Assembly: GCA_937926105.1 (NCBI GenBank)
Contig: CALANS010000175.1
Span: 62,001-126,000, forward strand
Source: an uncultured Actinomycetes bacterium
GTDB taxonomy: Bacteria; Actinomycetota; Actinomycetes; Mycobacteriales; Nakamurellaceae
Length of the DNA: 64,000 bases
Reading direction: 5' to 3'
The translations under genes were made by a program, and so were the position numbers. Below, in pieces: positions 16,969-26,570 of the stretch. How positions within the stretch are numbered: position 1 is the stretch's first letter; each line of letters starts with the position of its first letter. The notes under the pieces were generated by a model. The model was not told where the DNA came from, searched no databases, and saw only the letters and a list, made by a program, of their open reading frames with translations.

Positions 16969-18243
16969 ATGGCGCGCCCCGACGTTCCCGTCACCGCTAC
17001 GGTCGTTCGTCGTGGGCGGGCGGCCGCCAGTGCGGCCTTCTTCGCCCAGGGCTTCGGCTTCGCCGTCGTGCTCACCCACCTGGGATCGTTCAAGGACCGC
17101 TGGGGCATCGACGATCTCGCCGTCACTGAGATCATGTTCGTGGTGGCGCTGCTGGCGGCGGTCGGATCCGTGCTGGCGGCCCGGCTGGCCGGTCGACGGG
17201 GGAGCGGTGCGGCGCTGCGACTCGGGCTGGTCGGGCTGGCCATCGGGTTGCTGATCGCCGCCCTGGCACCGGTGTTCGCGGTGTTCTGCGTGGGGATCGG
17301 GCTGTACGGCGTGGCACTGGGCTGCGTGGACGCGACCACCAACATGCAGGCGGTCGCGTGTGAAGCGCTGCAGGGGCGCTCCATCCTGACCTCGTTCCAC
17401 GGGGCGTGGAGCGCCGGCGGCATTCTCGGGGCGCTGGAAACGTCCGGCACCGGGTCGTGGGGCTGGGCGGTGGCGGCCTCCGTGGCGCCGGTGGCGGCGG
17501 TGCCGTTGGCGGTCGCGACCGCCCCGTTCCTGCCCACCCGTACCGGCGGGCCACTCGAAGCCGGCGCCGACCCCGGTGCCGGCTTCAAGGCCTCGGTGAG
17601 AGTCGTTCCGTGGCGGGCGCTGTCGGTACTGGGCGTGGCGATCGTGCTGTTCTACGTGGCGGACTCGGCGACGTCCTCCTGGTCCACCATTTACCTGTCG
17701 GATGTGCTGCTGGCCGGGGCCGGGGTGGCGCCGCTCGGATATGCCGCCTACCAGGCCACCAGCCTGGCGTCCCGATTGGCCGGCGATCACCTGGTGCGCC
17801 GGTTCGGCCCGGTGATGGTGGTCCGGGCGGCAGCCGGGATCGGTGCCGTGGGGCTGCTGGCGGTCGTGGTGTCGTCGTCGGCGTGGCTGGCGGTAGCCGG
17901 GTTCGCGGTCCTCGGCATCGGTATCGCGGTGGTGGCACCGCTGACGTTCGCCGCGGCCGGGCGACTGGCGGCGGTCGATGCCCAGGGAAACCTGGTCACC
18001 GACGAGCGCGTCCGACGGGTGGCGGCGGACGCGATCGTCGCGCGTATCAACCAATTCAACTATCTCGGGTTCGTGCTGGGCGGGGTGCTGACCGGGCTGG
18101 TCGCCTCCGGATCGACCATGCGGGAGGGGTTCGTCGTGCCGCTGGTGGGCATCTGTCTGATCCTGCCGCTGGCGCGGGTGTTTGCCCCGCGCCGCGGTGG
18201 CCGAGACCCCATGGCACCGCCCGCCTCCGGGGTGTCCGCGTGA
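16969..18243 (+). CDS. MFS transporter
   Basis: 424-residue major facilitator with about 12 hydrophobic segments. The family-like loop AARLAGRRGSG lies between TM2 and TM3, and IARINQFNYLGFVLGGVLTGL is in the last third. It resembles the FucP/YbjJ-type inner-membrane carriers. Substrate unknown. It overlaps the following GH1 gene by one base, so a glycoside import/hydrolysis role is plausible. Confidence 0.88.
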   Translation: MARPDVPVTATVVRRGRAAASAAFFAQGFGFAVVLTHLGSFKDRWGIDDLAVTEIMFVVALLAAVGSVLAARLAGRRGSGAALRLGLVGLAIGLLIAALAPVFAVFCVGIGLYGVALGCVDATTNMQAVACEALQGRSILTSFHGAWSAGGILGALETSGTGSWGWAVAASVAPVAAVPLAVATAPFLPTRTGGPLEAGADPGAGFKASVRVVPWRALSVLGVAIVLFYVADSATSSWSTIYLSDVLLAGAGVAPLGYAAYQATSLASRLAGDHLVRRFGPVMVVRAAAGIGAVGLLAVVVSSSAWLAVAGFAVLGIGIAVVAPLTFAAAGRLAAVDAQGNLVTDERVRRVAADAIVARINQFNYLGFVLGGVLTGLVASGSTMREGFVVPLVGICLILPLARVFAPRRGGRDPMAPPASGVSA

Positions 18244-19589
18244 TGCCCGGCCTGCCACCGGGCTTCGTGTTCGGGGTGGCCACGTCGGCTGCCCAGACCG
18301 AGGGCGCCGCCGAGGTCGGCGGGCGCGGCCCGTCGGTGTGGGACGCGTTCGCCCGGGTGCCGGGCGCGATCGCCGACGGATCGGACCCGTCGCTGGCCGT
18401 CGACCACTTTCACCGATGGCGCGAGGATGTGGCGCTGCTGGCCGATCTCGGCGTGGACGCCTACCGATTCTCGCTATCGTGGTCGCGACTGCTGCCGGGT
18501 GGGCGGGGGCCGGCGAACCCCAGCGGCATCGACTTCTACTCCCGGCTGATCGACGCGCTGGTGGAACGCGGGATCGCACCGTGGGTAACACTGTTCCACT
18601 GGGACATGCCGGTGGAGATCATGCAGGGCGGCGGCTGGCTGGACCGGTCGGGTGTCGACGCCTTCACCGAGTTCGTATCGGTCGCGGCGGCCGCCTTCGG
18701 CGACCGGGTGGCGGCCTGGATGACGCTGAACGAACCGGTCGTCCACACCGGATTCGGCTACGCACTGGGCATCGATGCGCCCGGGCTGACCTTGCTGGGC
18801 GGGGCGTTCCAGGCGGCGCACCACCAATTGCTGGCGCACGCCCGGGCGGTGCAGGTGCTGCGCGCGACGCCCGGGTTGGTTGGTGATGTGGGCATCGTCA
18901 ACAACCACACTGTGGTGCGGCCCGCCTCGGATCGGGACGAGGATCTGCTCGCGGCCGGCATGTACGACCTCTATCACAACGGCCAGTACGCGCAACCGGT
19001 GCTGGCCGGCGGTTACCCGGAGGCATTGGCGATGCTGCCCGGAGCGGCATGGGAGTGCATTCACGACGGTGACGAGGCCGAGATTGCAACGCCGCTGGAC
19101 TTCTACGGCGTGAACTACTACCAACCCACGACCGTGGCGGCCGCGCCCGATAACCCGAACCTGCCCTTCACCTTCGTGGATCCCACGGACGGCCCGGTGA
19201 CGGCGTCCGGGTGGCCTGTCGATCCCGCCGCGTTGACCGATCTGCTGGAGCGACTGCGCGGCGACTATCCGGAGATGCCGCCGATATATATCACCGAAAA
19301 TGGTTGCGCCTACGACGATGTGATAGGCGACGGCGGCGCGATGGCGGACGATACGGAGCGGATCGACTACCTGGATACGCACCTGGCGGCGGTGGCCGCC
19401 GCGGTGGCGGCCGGAGTCGACGTGCGCGGCTACTTCCATTGGTCGTTGATGGACAACTGGGAGTGGGCCGAGGGCTTCACCCAGCGTTTCGGCCTGGTGC
19501 GCATCGATCCGGCGACCCTGGATCGCACCCCACGGGCATCCTTTGCGCACTACCGCACACTGATCGCGGAGCATCGCAGGGGACGGTAG
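18243..19589 (+). CDS. GH1 family beta-glucosidase
   Basis: 448-residue glycoside hydrolase family 1 enzyme without signal peptide. PPGFVFGVATSAAQTEGA is the N-signature, WMTLNEPVVH carries the acid/base Glu, PPIYITENGCAYDD the nucleophile Glu, and GYFHWSLMDNWEWAEGF the substrate-binding Trp loop. It hydrolyses a beta-linked glucoside or similar in the cytosol. The ATG at 18243 shares one base with the MFS stop (TGATG); in-frame sequence further upstream belongs to the MFS gene in another frame. Confidence 0.95.
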   Translation: MPGLPPGFVFGVATSAAQTEGAAEVGGRGPSVWDAFARVPGAIADGSDPSLAVDHFHRWREDVALLADLGVDAYRFSLSWSRLLPGGRGPANPSGIDFYSRLIDALVERGIAPWVTLFHWDMPVEIMQGGGWLDRSGVDAFTEFVSVAAAAFGDRVAAWMTLNEPVVHTGFGYALGIDAPGLTLLGGAFQAAHHQLLAHARAVQVLRATPGLVGDVGIVNNHTVVRPASDRDEDLLAAGMYDLYHNGQYAQPVLAGGYPEALAMLPGAAWECIHDGDEAEIATPLDFYGVNYYQPTTVAAAPDNPNLPFTFVDPTDGPVTASGWPVDPAALTDLLERLRGDYPEMPPIYITENGCAYDDVIGDGGAMADDTERIDYLDTHLAAVAAAVAAGVDVRGYFHWSLMDNWEWAEGFTQRFGLVRIDPATLDRTPRASFAHYRTLIAEHRRGR

Positions 19590-19703
19590 CGGTAGCGGTA
19601 CGGACTTGCAGTGCGCGCGTTGGATCGGAACTCGCGGCCGGGTGGTTCCGGGATCGGGGCTGGAGTTGCCGAGTGCCGGGCTGCGGGCGTCGGGTGCTCA
19701 GGC

Positions 19704-20561
19704 ATGGCGACTACCGTGGCGCGGATGGGTGAGGACAGTTGGGCTGCGCTGGCCGACCGGTTCGCCGACGACGCGTATGCCTCGGTGAAGGGGTATGTGC
19801 GCACCTCCGTGATGCACCACCAGCTGCTGGAGCACCTGCCGGCCGCTCCGGCATCGGTGTTGGACGTGGGCGGCGGCGCCGGGCATCAGTCGTTTCCGCT
19901 GGCGGAGCTGGGTTACGACGTGACCCTGCTGGACTCGTCGCCGGCCATGCTGGACAAGGCACGGCAGCGACTCAAGGTGCTGTCCGAGGAGGCGCGCGGC
20001 CGGGTCACCCTGCTGGAGGCCAATGGTGAGCGGTCGGCGGACGCGGTCGGCGGGCGCCGATTCGCGGCAGTGCTGTGCCACGGCGTGCTGGGATACCTGG
20101 ACGACCCCGCGCCCATGGTCGATCAGCTGTGCCGGTGTACGGCGGCCGGGGGCATCGTGTCCATCATGACGGGCAACGCCCGGACCATGGCGATTCGCCC
20201 GGCGCTGGAGCGCCGCTGGGAGGACGCCCTCGCGGCGTTCGACGCCCACACCGAGGTCGGCGTGCTGGGCACGCGGGCGCGGGCCGACACCGTGGAGGGG
20301 ATCGGATCGCTGCTCCGGGATCGCGGTGTGCACCCGGTTCGCTGGTACGGGGTATGGCTATTCGTCGACTGGCTCGAGTTCGGTGGTGCCGCACTGGATC
20401 CCACCGATGTGACACAGCTTGCTGCAACGGCGGCGGTGAAACTCGAGGCGAGCCGGCGCGACCCGTACCGGCAGCTGAGCCGGGTATTCCATCTGGTGGG
20501 GCGCAAGGGCTCGACCGCCGGTCGCCGTTCGCGGCCGGACAGTGACACGGAACGGATCTGA
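19704..20561 (+). CDS. SAM-dependent methyltransferase (CmoM/SmtA-like)
   Basis: 285-residue class I methyltransferase. Motif I VLDVGGGAGHQSFPLAELG, acidic loop DVTLLDSSPAML, motif IV AAVLCHGVLGYLDD and IVSIMTGNAR follow the tRNA-uridine methyltransferase CmoM/SmtA pattern. Alternative ATG at 19725 is possible; neither has a clear ribosome-binding site. It ends at the start region of the next gene. Confidence 0.85.
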   Translation: MATTVARMGEDSWAALADRFADDAYASVKGYVRTSVMHHQLLEHLPAAPASVLDVGGGAGHQSFPLAELGYDVTLLDSSPAMLDKARQRLKVLSEEARGRVTLLEANGERSADAVGGRRFAAVLCHGVLGYLDDPAPMVDQLCRCTAAGGIVSIMTGNARTMAIRPALERRWEDALAAFDAHTEVGVLGTRARADTVEGIGSLLRDRGVHPVRWYGVWLFVDWLEFGGAALDPTDVTQLAATAAVKLEASRRDPYRQLSRVFHLVGRKGSTAGRRSRPDSDTERI

Positions 20562-20565
20562 TGGC

Positions 20566-21519
20566 ATGCCGTCGCGCCAGGAAACACACACGCTGTCCGT
20601 GCGGCTCCCCGCCGGCCAGACCGAGATCGACTATGTCGATGTACGCGGTGCTCGGCCCGGACCGCATCTGACGGTGATCGCCGGCATTCATGGCACCGAG
20701 TACACCTCGATCGCGGCGGCCCGGGAATTCGCCCGTTCCGTGGATGGCGAACGGCTGTCCGGCCGGGTGACCGTGGTGCCGGTGGTCAACGTGACGGCGT
20801 TCTGGGCACGCGCTCCGTTCGTGGTACCGGAGGACGGTCGCAACCTCAATCGCAGCTTTCCGGGGGATGCGGACGGCAGCGCGGCGGAGATCCTCGCGGA
20901 CGCGGTAAACCGACACTTCATCCGGGGTTCGGATGCCCTGTTGGACCTGCACGCGGGTGACCTGCCCGAAGCGCTGGAGCCGTTCGCCCTCTACGACGAG
21001 TCGCCGGTGCAGGACGGCGCCCGCGAGCTCGCCCTGGCATACGGGCTCGGCCACGTGGTCCGGCAGAGCCGGTCGGCGCGGACCGTCGGTGGCAGTACCT
21101 CGGCGACGGCGGCGGATCTCGGGATCCCGTCGATCACGGCGGAGGCCGGACAGTGCGGAATCCTGGACCGGCCCAGCGTGCACCGGCACCTGCGCGGGTT
21201 GCGCAACGTCTGCCGGTCGCTCGGGCTGGTGGACGAACCCGTCGAGGCGTTCCCGGCGCCTGCGGAACACGACGGCTGGCTGTGGCTGCGTAGTGATCGC
21301 GCCGGCTGGTGGCAGCCCGCCGTGGCGGTGGGTGCGCCGGTGACGGCGGGCCAGGTGTTGGGCACGGTCGGGGACCTGGTCGGGGATCAGGTTGGGGATC
21401 GAACGGACACGGTGACGGCGCCGGCCGACGGCGTCCCGCTGTTCATCACCAGCAGCCCGGCGGTGCAGCAGGATGGACTGTTGCTCGGGCTGGCGTTGCC
21501 GGCGGGGCCGCGCCCCTGA
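20566..21519 (+). CDS. Succinylglutamate desuccinylase / aspartoacylase-like metallo-amidohydrolase
   Basis: 317-residue M14-like AstE/AspA family zinc enzyme. The zinc site is in IAGIHGTEYTS and LLDLHAGDLPE, NLNRSFPGDADG gives the substrate arginine, and the catalytic Glu is in SITAEAGQCG. The C-terminal beta domain is typical (VTAGQVLGTV). It hydrolyses an N-acyl or related amide; the substrate is not predictable. An in-frame GTG at 20542 is an alternative start overlapping the methyltransferase gene. Confidence 0.88.
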   Translation: MPSRQETHTLSVRLPAGQTEIDYVDVRGARPGPHLTVIAGIHGTEYTSIAAAREFARSVDGERLSGRVTVVPVVNVTAFWARAPFVVPEDGRNLNRSFPGDADGSAAEILADAVNRHFIRGSDALLDLHAGDLPEALEPFALYDESPVQDGARELALAYGLGHVVRQSRSARTVGGSTSATAADLGIPSITAEAGQCGILDRPSVHRHLRGLRNVCRSLGLVDEPVEAFPAPAEHDGWLWLRSDRAGWWQPAVAVGAPVTAGQVLGTVGDLVGDQVGDRTDTVTAPADGVPLFITSSPAVQQDGLLLGLALPAGPRP

Positions 21520-21530
21520 TATCCGGGCCG

Positions 21531-22175
21531 CTAGTCCTGCGCGACCAACGGCAGGGTGTCACCCGCCGCGCCCGGGCCGAGGTCACCGGACCGATGATGG
21601 GTTCGGCACAGCACCTGGTATCGGACGTCGGGGCCGGCGCCGGTGTCGGCGACCACCACCTGCTCGCCCTCCCTGGCCACCACGCCGTCCACCACCCGGG
21701 CATTGAACCGGCCCGGACGCCCGCACCAGCACAGCACCTCCACCTGCAGCGGCACGATCTCGTCGGCCAGCTCGAAGAGCCGCATCGAGCCCGGAAACAT
21801 CCGGCCGCGGAAGTCGGTGGCGATGCCGAACGCGTACACGTCGACCTGCACGTCGTCGGCCAGCTGGGCCAGCTGCTCGATCTGGGCCGGGGTGAAGAAC
21901 TGCGCCTCATCGACGATCAGGTAGTCCACCCGCCGCCCGGCCGCCCAGGACTGCCGCACCAGTTCGGTGATGTCCAGGTCGTCGTCCGCCTGCACCGCGG
22001 CACGGGTCAGACCCATCCGCGAGGTGATCTGGCCGCGCCGAGACCGATCCAGCCGGGTCAGCAGGATGCCGCGCCGGCCCTGGCGGGCGTGGTTGTGATC
22101 CACCTGCAGTGCCAGGGTGGACTTGCCGCAGTCCATCGGGCCGTAGAAGTACTTGACCACTCCGGCGGGCGCCAT
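21531..22175 (-). CDS. tdk: Thymidine kinase, type II
   Basis: 214-residue deoxynucleoside kinase for thymidine salvage. Walker A FYGPMDCGKSTLALQ, Walker B YLIVDEAQFF, the lasso AFGIATDFRGRMFPGS, and zinc cysteines in LCWCGRPGRF and VLCRTHH. The ATG at 22175 gives the usual length. An in-frame GTG at 22325 would add 50 Pro/Asp-rich residues with no family counterpart. Convergent with the aspartoacylase-like gene, 11 bp apart. Confidence 0.93.
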   Translation of the reverse strand: MAPAGVVKYFYGPMDCGKSTLALQVDHNHARQGRRGILLTRLDRSRRGQITSRMGLTRAAVQADDDLDITELVRQSWAAGRRVDYLIVDEAQFFTPAQIEQLAQLADDVQVDVYAFGIATDFRGRMFPGSMRLFELADEIVPLQVEVLCWCGRPGRFNARVVDGVVAREGEQVVVADTGAGPDVRYQVLCRTHHRSGDLGPGAAGDTLPLVAQD

Positions 22176-22358
22176 GCCGCGACGCGACCCGGCCGCCGGC
22201 ACCGACGACAGTGCGGAGGCTCGTTCGCCGTCGGCCACGCCGCCGAGGGCGAGCACATCGAACGGGGAACTGTCCGCGGGCGGGTCGGGCACGATCACGT
22301 CCGGACTGTACGTGCTGGCCGGCACCGCACACGACGGGGCCGTGTCCGGTCCGCGGCG

Positions 22359-23117
22359 TCAGTGCCAGTCGCCGCGGCGCCGCAGCACATCACGCAGCAG
22401 ATCCGGGCGGTCGGTCATGATCCCGTCCACTCCCAGGTCCAGCAGCCTGCCCATCTCGCCCGGATCGTCGATGGTCCACACGTGCACCTCGAGGCCGGCA
22501 CGGTGCGCAGCGCGGACGAAACGGGGAGTGGTGACGGGGATGCGACCGAACCGCACCGGGACCTGTGCGGCCACCGCGCCCGTCGAACGCAGGGGCAGTC
22601 CGGTGACGGCGCCGCGCGCCAGCCGGGCCACCTCGCGGGGGCCGAGCGAGGTGGCAACATCGGGGCCGGCGGCCCCCCGGATGGTGCGCAGCCGCCGGTC
22701 GGAGAACGCGCCGATGCACACCCGGGTCAGGGCCCGCATGTCGTGTAGCAGATCCAACAGCGGCCCCACCGCCGCATCCGCCTTCGGATCGATGTTGAAG
22801 CAGGCATCAGGGCACGCGTCGAGCACCTCAGCCATCGTCGGGATGGGCTCGCGACCGCCGATCCGGACCCGGCGCAGTGCGTCGAAGGTGGCCGCCGCGA
22901 TCGGGCCGTGCCCGTCGGTCACGCGGTCCAGCACCGTGTCGTGAAAGGCGACCAGCACCCCATCGGCGGTCAGGTGCACGTCGGTTTCCAGGTACCGGAA
23001 ACCCTCCTGCACGGCGCGCCGGAACGCCGCGAGGGAGTTCTCGCAGCCGGCCAGGTCGCCGGTGTGCCAGCCGCGGTGCGCGAACGCCCGCGGGCCCGGC
23101 CCGTCCAGGAAACTCAC
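22359..23117 (-). CDS. Glycerophosphodiester phosphodiesterase (GDPD)
   Basis: 252-residue TIM-barrel enzyme, no signal peptide, so a cytosolic UgpQ-type activity releasing glycerol-3-phosphate. Motifs: AHRGWHTGDLAGCENSL, YLETDVHLTADGVLVAFHD, CFNIDPKAD and VHVWTIDDPGEM. GTG start. Upstream of tdk on the same strand. Confidence 0.93.
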   Translation of the reverse strand: MSFLDGPGPRAFAHRGWHTGDLAGCENSLAAFRRAVQEGFRYLETDVHLTADGVLVAFHDTVLDRVTDGHGPIAAATFDALRRVRIGGREPIPTMAEVLDACPDACFNIDPKADAAVGPLLDLLHDMRALTRVCIGAFSDRRLRTIRGAAGPDVATSLGPREVARLARGAVTGLPLRSTGAVAAQVPVRFGRIPVTTPRFVRAAHRAGLEVHVWTIDDPGEMGRLLDLGVDGIMTDRPDLLRDVLRRRGDWH

Positions 23118-23220
23118 CCCGCGAGTGTCTCAGACCTGCGCCCCGCTCCGGCAGCTGCCGGGCCGGGGCGCGTGTCGGTGACGAGGCTCGAACCCGGCAC
23201 GCCGTAGCCTCGTGCGCATC

Positions 23221-23652
23221 ATGAGCCGCACCGCCACCAGCACCCTGTCCGCTCGCCGCCCGGGGGGCGCCACCGGGCCCGCCGCACCGACCGCCGTGAC
23301 GGCCGCGTCGGGGGACCTGCCGCGCCGCCGCCGGGGCCCGCAGCGCTGCTCCTGGTGCGGGAGACAGTTACCCGACCAGCTCGGCGTCGGCCGGCGCCGG
23401 CTGTATTGCGGGCAGTCGTGCCGGCAGCGGGCCTACGAGAACCGCACCGCCCTGCAGCGCAGTGACCTGCCCGATGACGCGGTGGTGCTGTCCGTCGACG
23501 AGCGCGACGATCTGGCCGACCGGTTGTTCCAGATGCGCTGCGCCGCGGAGGATGTCGCGACGGCGTTGGGTGAATCGGCGCCACGGGCGGATCTCGTCGA
23601 ACTGGTCGAGGTGCTGCTGGAGGCGGCCCGAGCCGCCGAGCGCATTCGCTGA
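23221..23652 (+). CDS. Small zinc-ribbon protein, unknown function
   Basis: 143 residues. A Cys4 ribbon at about 45-75 (RCSWCGRQLP and RLYCGQSCRQRAYENR) resembles the FCS/recombination-type CxxC...CxxxCRxxxY fingers. A disordered Ala/Gly/Pro leader precedes it and a helical acidic tail follows. TAGCCT lies 10 bases before the ATG, so the transcript is probably nearly leaderless. Diverges from the GDPD gene. Confidence 0.75.
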   Translation: MSRTATSTLSARRPGGATGPAAPTAVTAASGDLPRRRRGPQRCSWCGRQLPDQLGVGRRRLYCGQSCRQRAYENRTALQRSDLPDDAVVLSVDERDDLADRLFQMRCAAEDVATALGESAPRADLVELVEVLLEAARAAERIR

Positions 23653-23686
23653 GCGTGCCCGGACAGGAACCCCGTGGCACGGCCGA

Positions 23687-24874
23687 TCAGGCGCAGTACC
23701 GGACGGCGGCGCGCTCCAGCGTGTCGGTGACGGTGGCCAGGGAGTCCAGGGTCACCCACTCGACGGCGGCATGCGCTCCGCCGCCGGCCACACCGAACAT
23801 CACCGTGTCGATGCCCGCATCGTGCAGCAGCGCGCAGTCGGTCCAGAACGGCTCGCCGCGACGCACGATCTCCGTCCCGGCGACCTCGCTGAAGCTGGCC
23901 GCCAGGGTGGCTCCCACGGCCGAGTCGGGGTCGGCCTGGAACGGGGCGCGATGCGTGGTGATCTGCACGTCGGCGGCGACGTCCGGGTCCTGCCGGGAGA
24001 TATCGGCGACGATCCCCTCGAGCTCGCGCCGGAATGTCTGCTCGTCCTCGCCGGGAATCGTGCGTCGCTCCAGTGTCACGGTGCAGTCCGCAGGGTAGCT
24101 GGACACCTCCACGCCGCCGGCGATCGTGCCGGCGTGCACGTTGCCCGTGGCCAGCAGGGGATGGGGTGTGGAGGCCGCGAGCCGGCCGGCCAGGGAGTCG
24201 ATCTCGGCCAGCAGCCGGCCCGTCTTTGCGATCGCATCCAGCCCGAGGTCCGGCCGGGAGCCGTGCGCAGCGCGGCCCCGGACGGTGACGGTGGCCCAGA
24301 CGAACCCGCGGTGGGCGGTGACGAGGTCCATCCCGGTGGGCTCGACGACGATGGCGGCATCGGTGGTGACGGCGCCGAGCACCTCGGCGGTACCGTCGCT
24401 GGCGTACTCCTCGTCGGCGACCAGCGCCAGCACGATGTCGCCGGCATGCCTCCGCCGATGTGCCCGGTCGGCCGCGAGCATCATCGCGGCCAGGCCCGAT
24501 TTCATGTCGTAGGCGCCGCGGCCGTACAGCGAACCGTCCCGCACCACCGAGGTCAGCCCGTCGCCGTCGTAGCTGGCCAGCGAGACGGTGTCCAGGTGCC
24601 CGTTGAGCATCAGCGAGCGTCCGCCGCCGGTTCCCGGTGCGACGGCGAGGATCGACGGCCGGCCGGCGGTGGATTCCAGCCTGCGGCAGTCGAATCCGCG
24701 GCCGGCGAGCCAGGCGGTGACGGCGTCGGCGATCCGCGCCTCGCCGGCACCGCCCGGCACCAGGTCGGGGTTCACCGAGTCGATGCCGATCAGGGTGCGC
24801 AGCAACGCGACGGCTTCCGGGGCGATGCCGTCGGATGCCGGTCGCGCACCGGCCCGGTCGGGGGAGCCGTTCAT
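23687..24874 (-). CDS. M20-family metallopeptidase / deacylase (ArgE/DapE-like)
   Basis: 395 residues. Di-zinc ligands lie in LMLNGHLDTVS, GRGAYDMKSG, ALVADEEYASDG and the terminal GGGAHAAVEWV, with the lid/dimerisation domain in between (HRGFVWATVTVRGRAAHGS). Releases an amino acid from an N-acyl or peptide conjugate. It overlaps the upstream ammonia-lyase by 4 bp (ATGA), suggesting a joint amino-acid salvage route that ends in deamination. Confidence 0.9.
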   Translation of the reverse strand: MNGSPDRAGARPASDGIAPEAVALLRTLIGIDSVNPDLVPGGAGEARIADAVTAWLAGRGFDCRRLESTAGRPSILAVAPGTGGGRSLMLNGHLDTVSLASYDGDGLTSVVRDGSLYGRGAYDMKSGLAAMMLAADRAHRRRHAGDIVLALVADEEYASDGTAEVLGAVTTDAAIVVEPTGMDLVTAHRGFVWATVTVRGRAAHGSRPDLGLDAIAKTGRLLAEIDSLAGRLAASTPHPLLATGNVHAGTIAGGVEVSSYPADCTVTLERRTIPGEDEQTFRRELEGIVADISRQDPDVAADVQITTHRAPFQADPDSAVGATLAASFSEVAGTEIVRRGEPFWTDCALLHDAGIDTVMFGVAGGGAHAAVEWVTLDSLATVTDTLERAAVRYCA

Positions 24875-25998
24875 GGCTGCTGCAGGGGGTTGGCGGCGCG
24901 GCCCTCCGTCGAGACGAGCAGCACGGTGGCATCGGGACCGATCGCCAGCCGGCCGGCCGGGTCGCTGCGCAGGGCCCGCACCCCGGCGAGCGTCGCGGCG
25001 CCGCACGGTCCGGCATCCACGCCGTGCTCGGCCAACTCGTGGACGGCGGCCACGGCGAGGGCGTCGGTGACGGCGATGGCGGCGTCCAGCCCCGACCGCA
25101 GCACCGGCCACGCGTCGGCGGACGGGGTGCCGCAGTTCAACCCCGTCATCACCGTCGGCGATGTCGGCACGCTGGTCGGCTCGCCGGAACGCAGCGAGGC
25201 CAGGATGGCCGGCGCCGCCGCGGGCTCCACCGCCAGCAGCACCGGGGACGCGCTGCCGGAGCGATAGTGCCGCACCGCGGCCTGCGCCAGCGATCCGACG
25301 CCTACCGGAATGACCACCAGATCCGGTGCGTCGATGCCGCTCTCGGCCAGTTGTGTGTCCGCCTCGGCGAACAGCGTGCCGTACCCGTCGACGATCCAGC
25401 CCGGCACCTGCTGGTAGCCGGGCCACGAGGTGTCCTGGACCAGCATGGCGTTCGGCTGCTGCCCGACGGCCGCCGCGGCGCGCGCCACCGCCTCGTCGTA
25501 GCCGCCGGTGACCTCGACGAGCTCGGCGCCCTCGCCGGCGATCGCCTCCTTGGCCGCGTGGGTGATGCCCGCCGGGAACCAGATCTGCGCCGGCAAGCCC
25601 AGCAGCCGGGCGGTGCGTGCCACCGCACGACCGTGGTTGCCGTCGGTCGCCGTCACGACCGTCACCGAGCCCGGATGGCCCGGCGGCGCCAGTTCGCGGC
25701 GCAACTCATCCAGCGGTAGGGCCCGATCGGGCACGCCGAGCCGTGCCGACAGGGCGCGGGCGATGGCATAACCGGCCCCAAGGATCTTGAACGCGGGCAG
25801 TCCGAATCGGCCGTTCTCGACCTTGACCAGCAGCCGGGCCACGCCCAGACTGGTGGCCAGTGGCGGAATTTCGACCAGATCAGTGGGCCGGTAGCCGGGC
25901 ATGCTGCGATGGAACTCGATCACCGCGGGCGGCGGCTCGCAGCGCCAGCCGCGGGCAGTCGGATTCCAGTACGGCGTGCCGGGTTTGGCATCGGTCAT
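24871..25998 (-). CDS. Diaminopropionate ammonia-lyase-like PLP enzyme
   Basis: 375-residue fold-type II PLP enzyme of the DpaL/threonine-synthase group. The PLP lysine is in GLPAFKILGAGYA, TATDGNHGRAVARTARLLG is the phosphate/active-site loop, and SWPGYQQVPGWIVDGYGTLFAEA and PVGVGSLAQA follow the diaminopropionate ammonia-lyase signature. It would convert 2,3-diaminopropionate or serine-like amino acids to pyruvate and ammonia. Coupled to the M20 gene. Confidence 0.88.
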   Translation of the reverse strand: MTDAKPGTPYWNPTARGWRCEPPPAVIEFHRSMPGYRPTDLVEIPPLATSLGVARLLVKVENGRFGLPAFKILGAGYAIARALSARLGVPDRALPLDELRRELAPPGHPGSVTVVTATDGNHGRAVARTARLLGLPAQIWFPAGITHAAKEAIAGEGAELVEVTGGYDEAVARAAAAVGQQPNAMLVQDTSWPGYQQVPGWIVDGYGTLFAEADTQLAESGIDAPDLVVIPVGVGSLAQAAVRHYRSGSASPVLLAVEPAAAPAILASLRSGEPTSVPTSPTVMTGLNCGTPSADAWPVLRSGLDAAIAVTDALAVAAVHELAEHGVDAGPCGAATLAGVRALRSDPAGRLAIGPDATVLLVSTEGRAANPLQQP

Positions 25999-26077
25999 GC
26001 GGCCTCCACTGGTATGACGGGTCCGACGCTACCGGTACGGCGGATCAACTCGTCCGGGCCGCGGACGCGTCGGGCGC

Positions 26078-26530
26078 CTACCGCACGATCGGCAGGCCCC
26101 GCTCGTCCAACGGCCAGCCGGGGTTGTGCGCGATCTCCCACAGGTGACCGTCCGGATCGGCGAAGTACCCGGAATACCCACCCCAGTCGGCCGTCACGGG
26201 TGGCTTGACGATCCGCGCACCGGCCGCCGAGGCCGCCGCGAACGCCGCATCCACCGCCTCGCGGGACTCCACGTTGATGGCCAGCGCCACGCCGCGGAAT
26301 CCCGCCGACACCGCCTCGGCGGCGGCACCGTCCAACTCGGCGTCGGCGGCGAGATCGGCCACGCCGAACAGGCTTAGCGCCGCGCCCGCGGTCGGGAAGA
26401 ACGTCACCACCCCAGCCTCCGATGCGGCGGCGCGCGGCCAGCCCAGCGCGGCGTAGAAGTCGGTGGCACGCTGCAGGTCTGCCACGCCGAGGGTGGCCAG
26501 GCTGATGCGCGCGGGCACGGGTCCGGTCAT
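26078..26530 (-). CDS. VOC (glyoxalase/bleomycin-resistance) family protein
   Basis: 150 residues with paired beta-alpha-beta-beta-beta modules: ISLATLGVADLQRATDFYAALGW at the start and YSGYFADPDGHLWEIAHNPGWPL at the end. Substrate unknown; many such proteins are small-molecule binding or isomerase/dioxygenase-like. Confidence 0.88.
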   Translation of the reverse strand: MTGPVPARISLATLGVADLQRATDFYAALGWPRAAASEAGVVTFFPTAGAALSLFGVADLAADAELDGAAAEAVSAGFRGVALAINVESREAVDAAFAAASAAGARIVKPPVTADWGGYSGYFADPDGHLWEIAHNPGWPLDERGLPIVR

Positions 26531-26570
26531 GGTGCTCCTGTCGTCGAAGGGCCCCCCGCGGTCACCGCCG

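Noticed and set aside
16630..18591. 653-codon minus-strand frame opposite the MFS gene
   Set aside because: Composition is His/Arg/Pro shadow; the plus-strand MFS has membrane topology and family motifs.
22176..22325. N-terminal extension of thymidine kinase from a GTG at 22325
   Set aside because: The extra 50 residues are low-complexity and not part of the family; the ATG at 22175 gives normal length.
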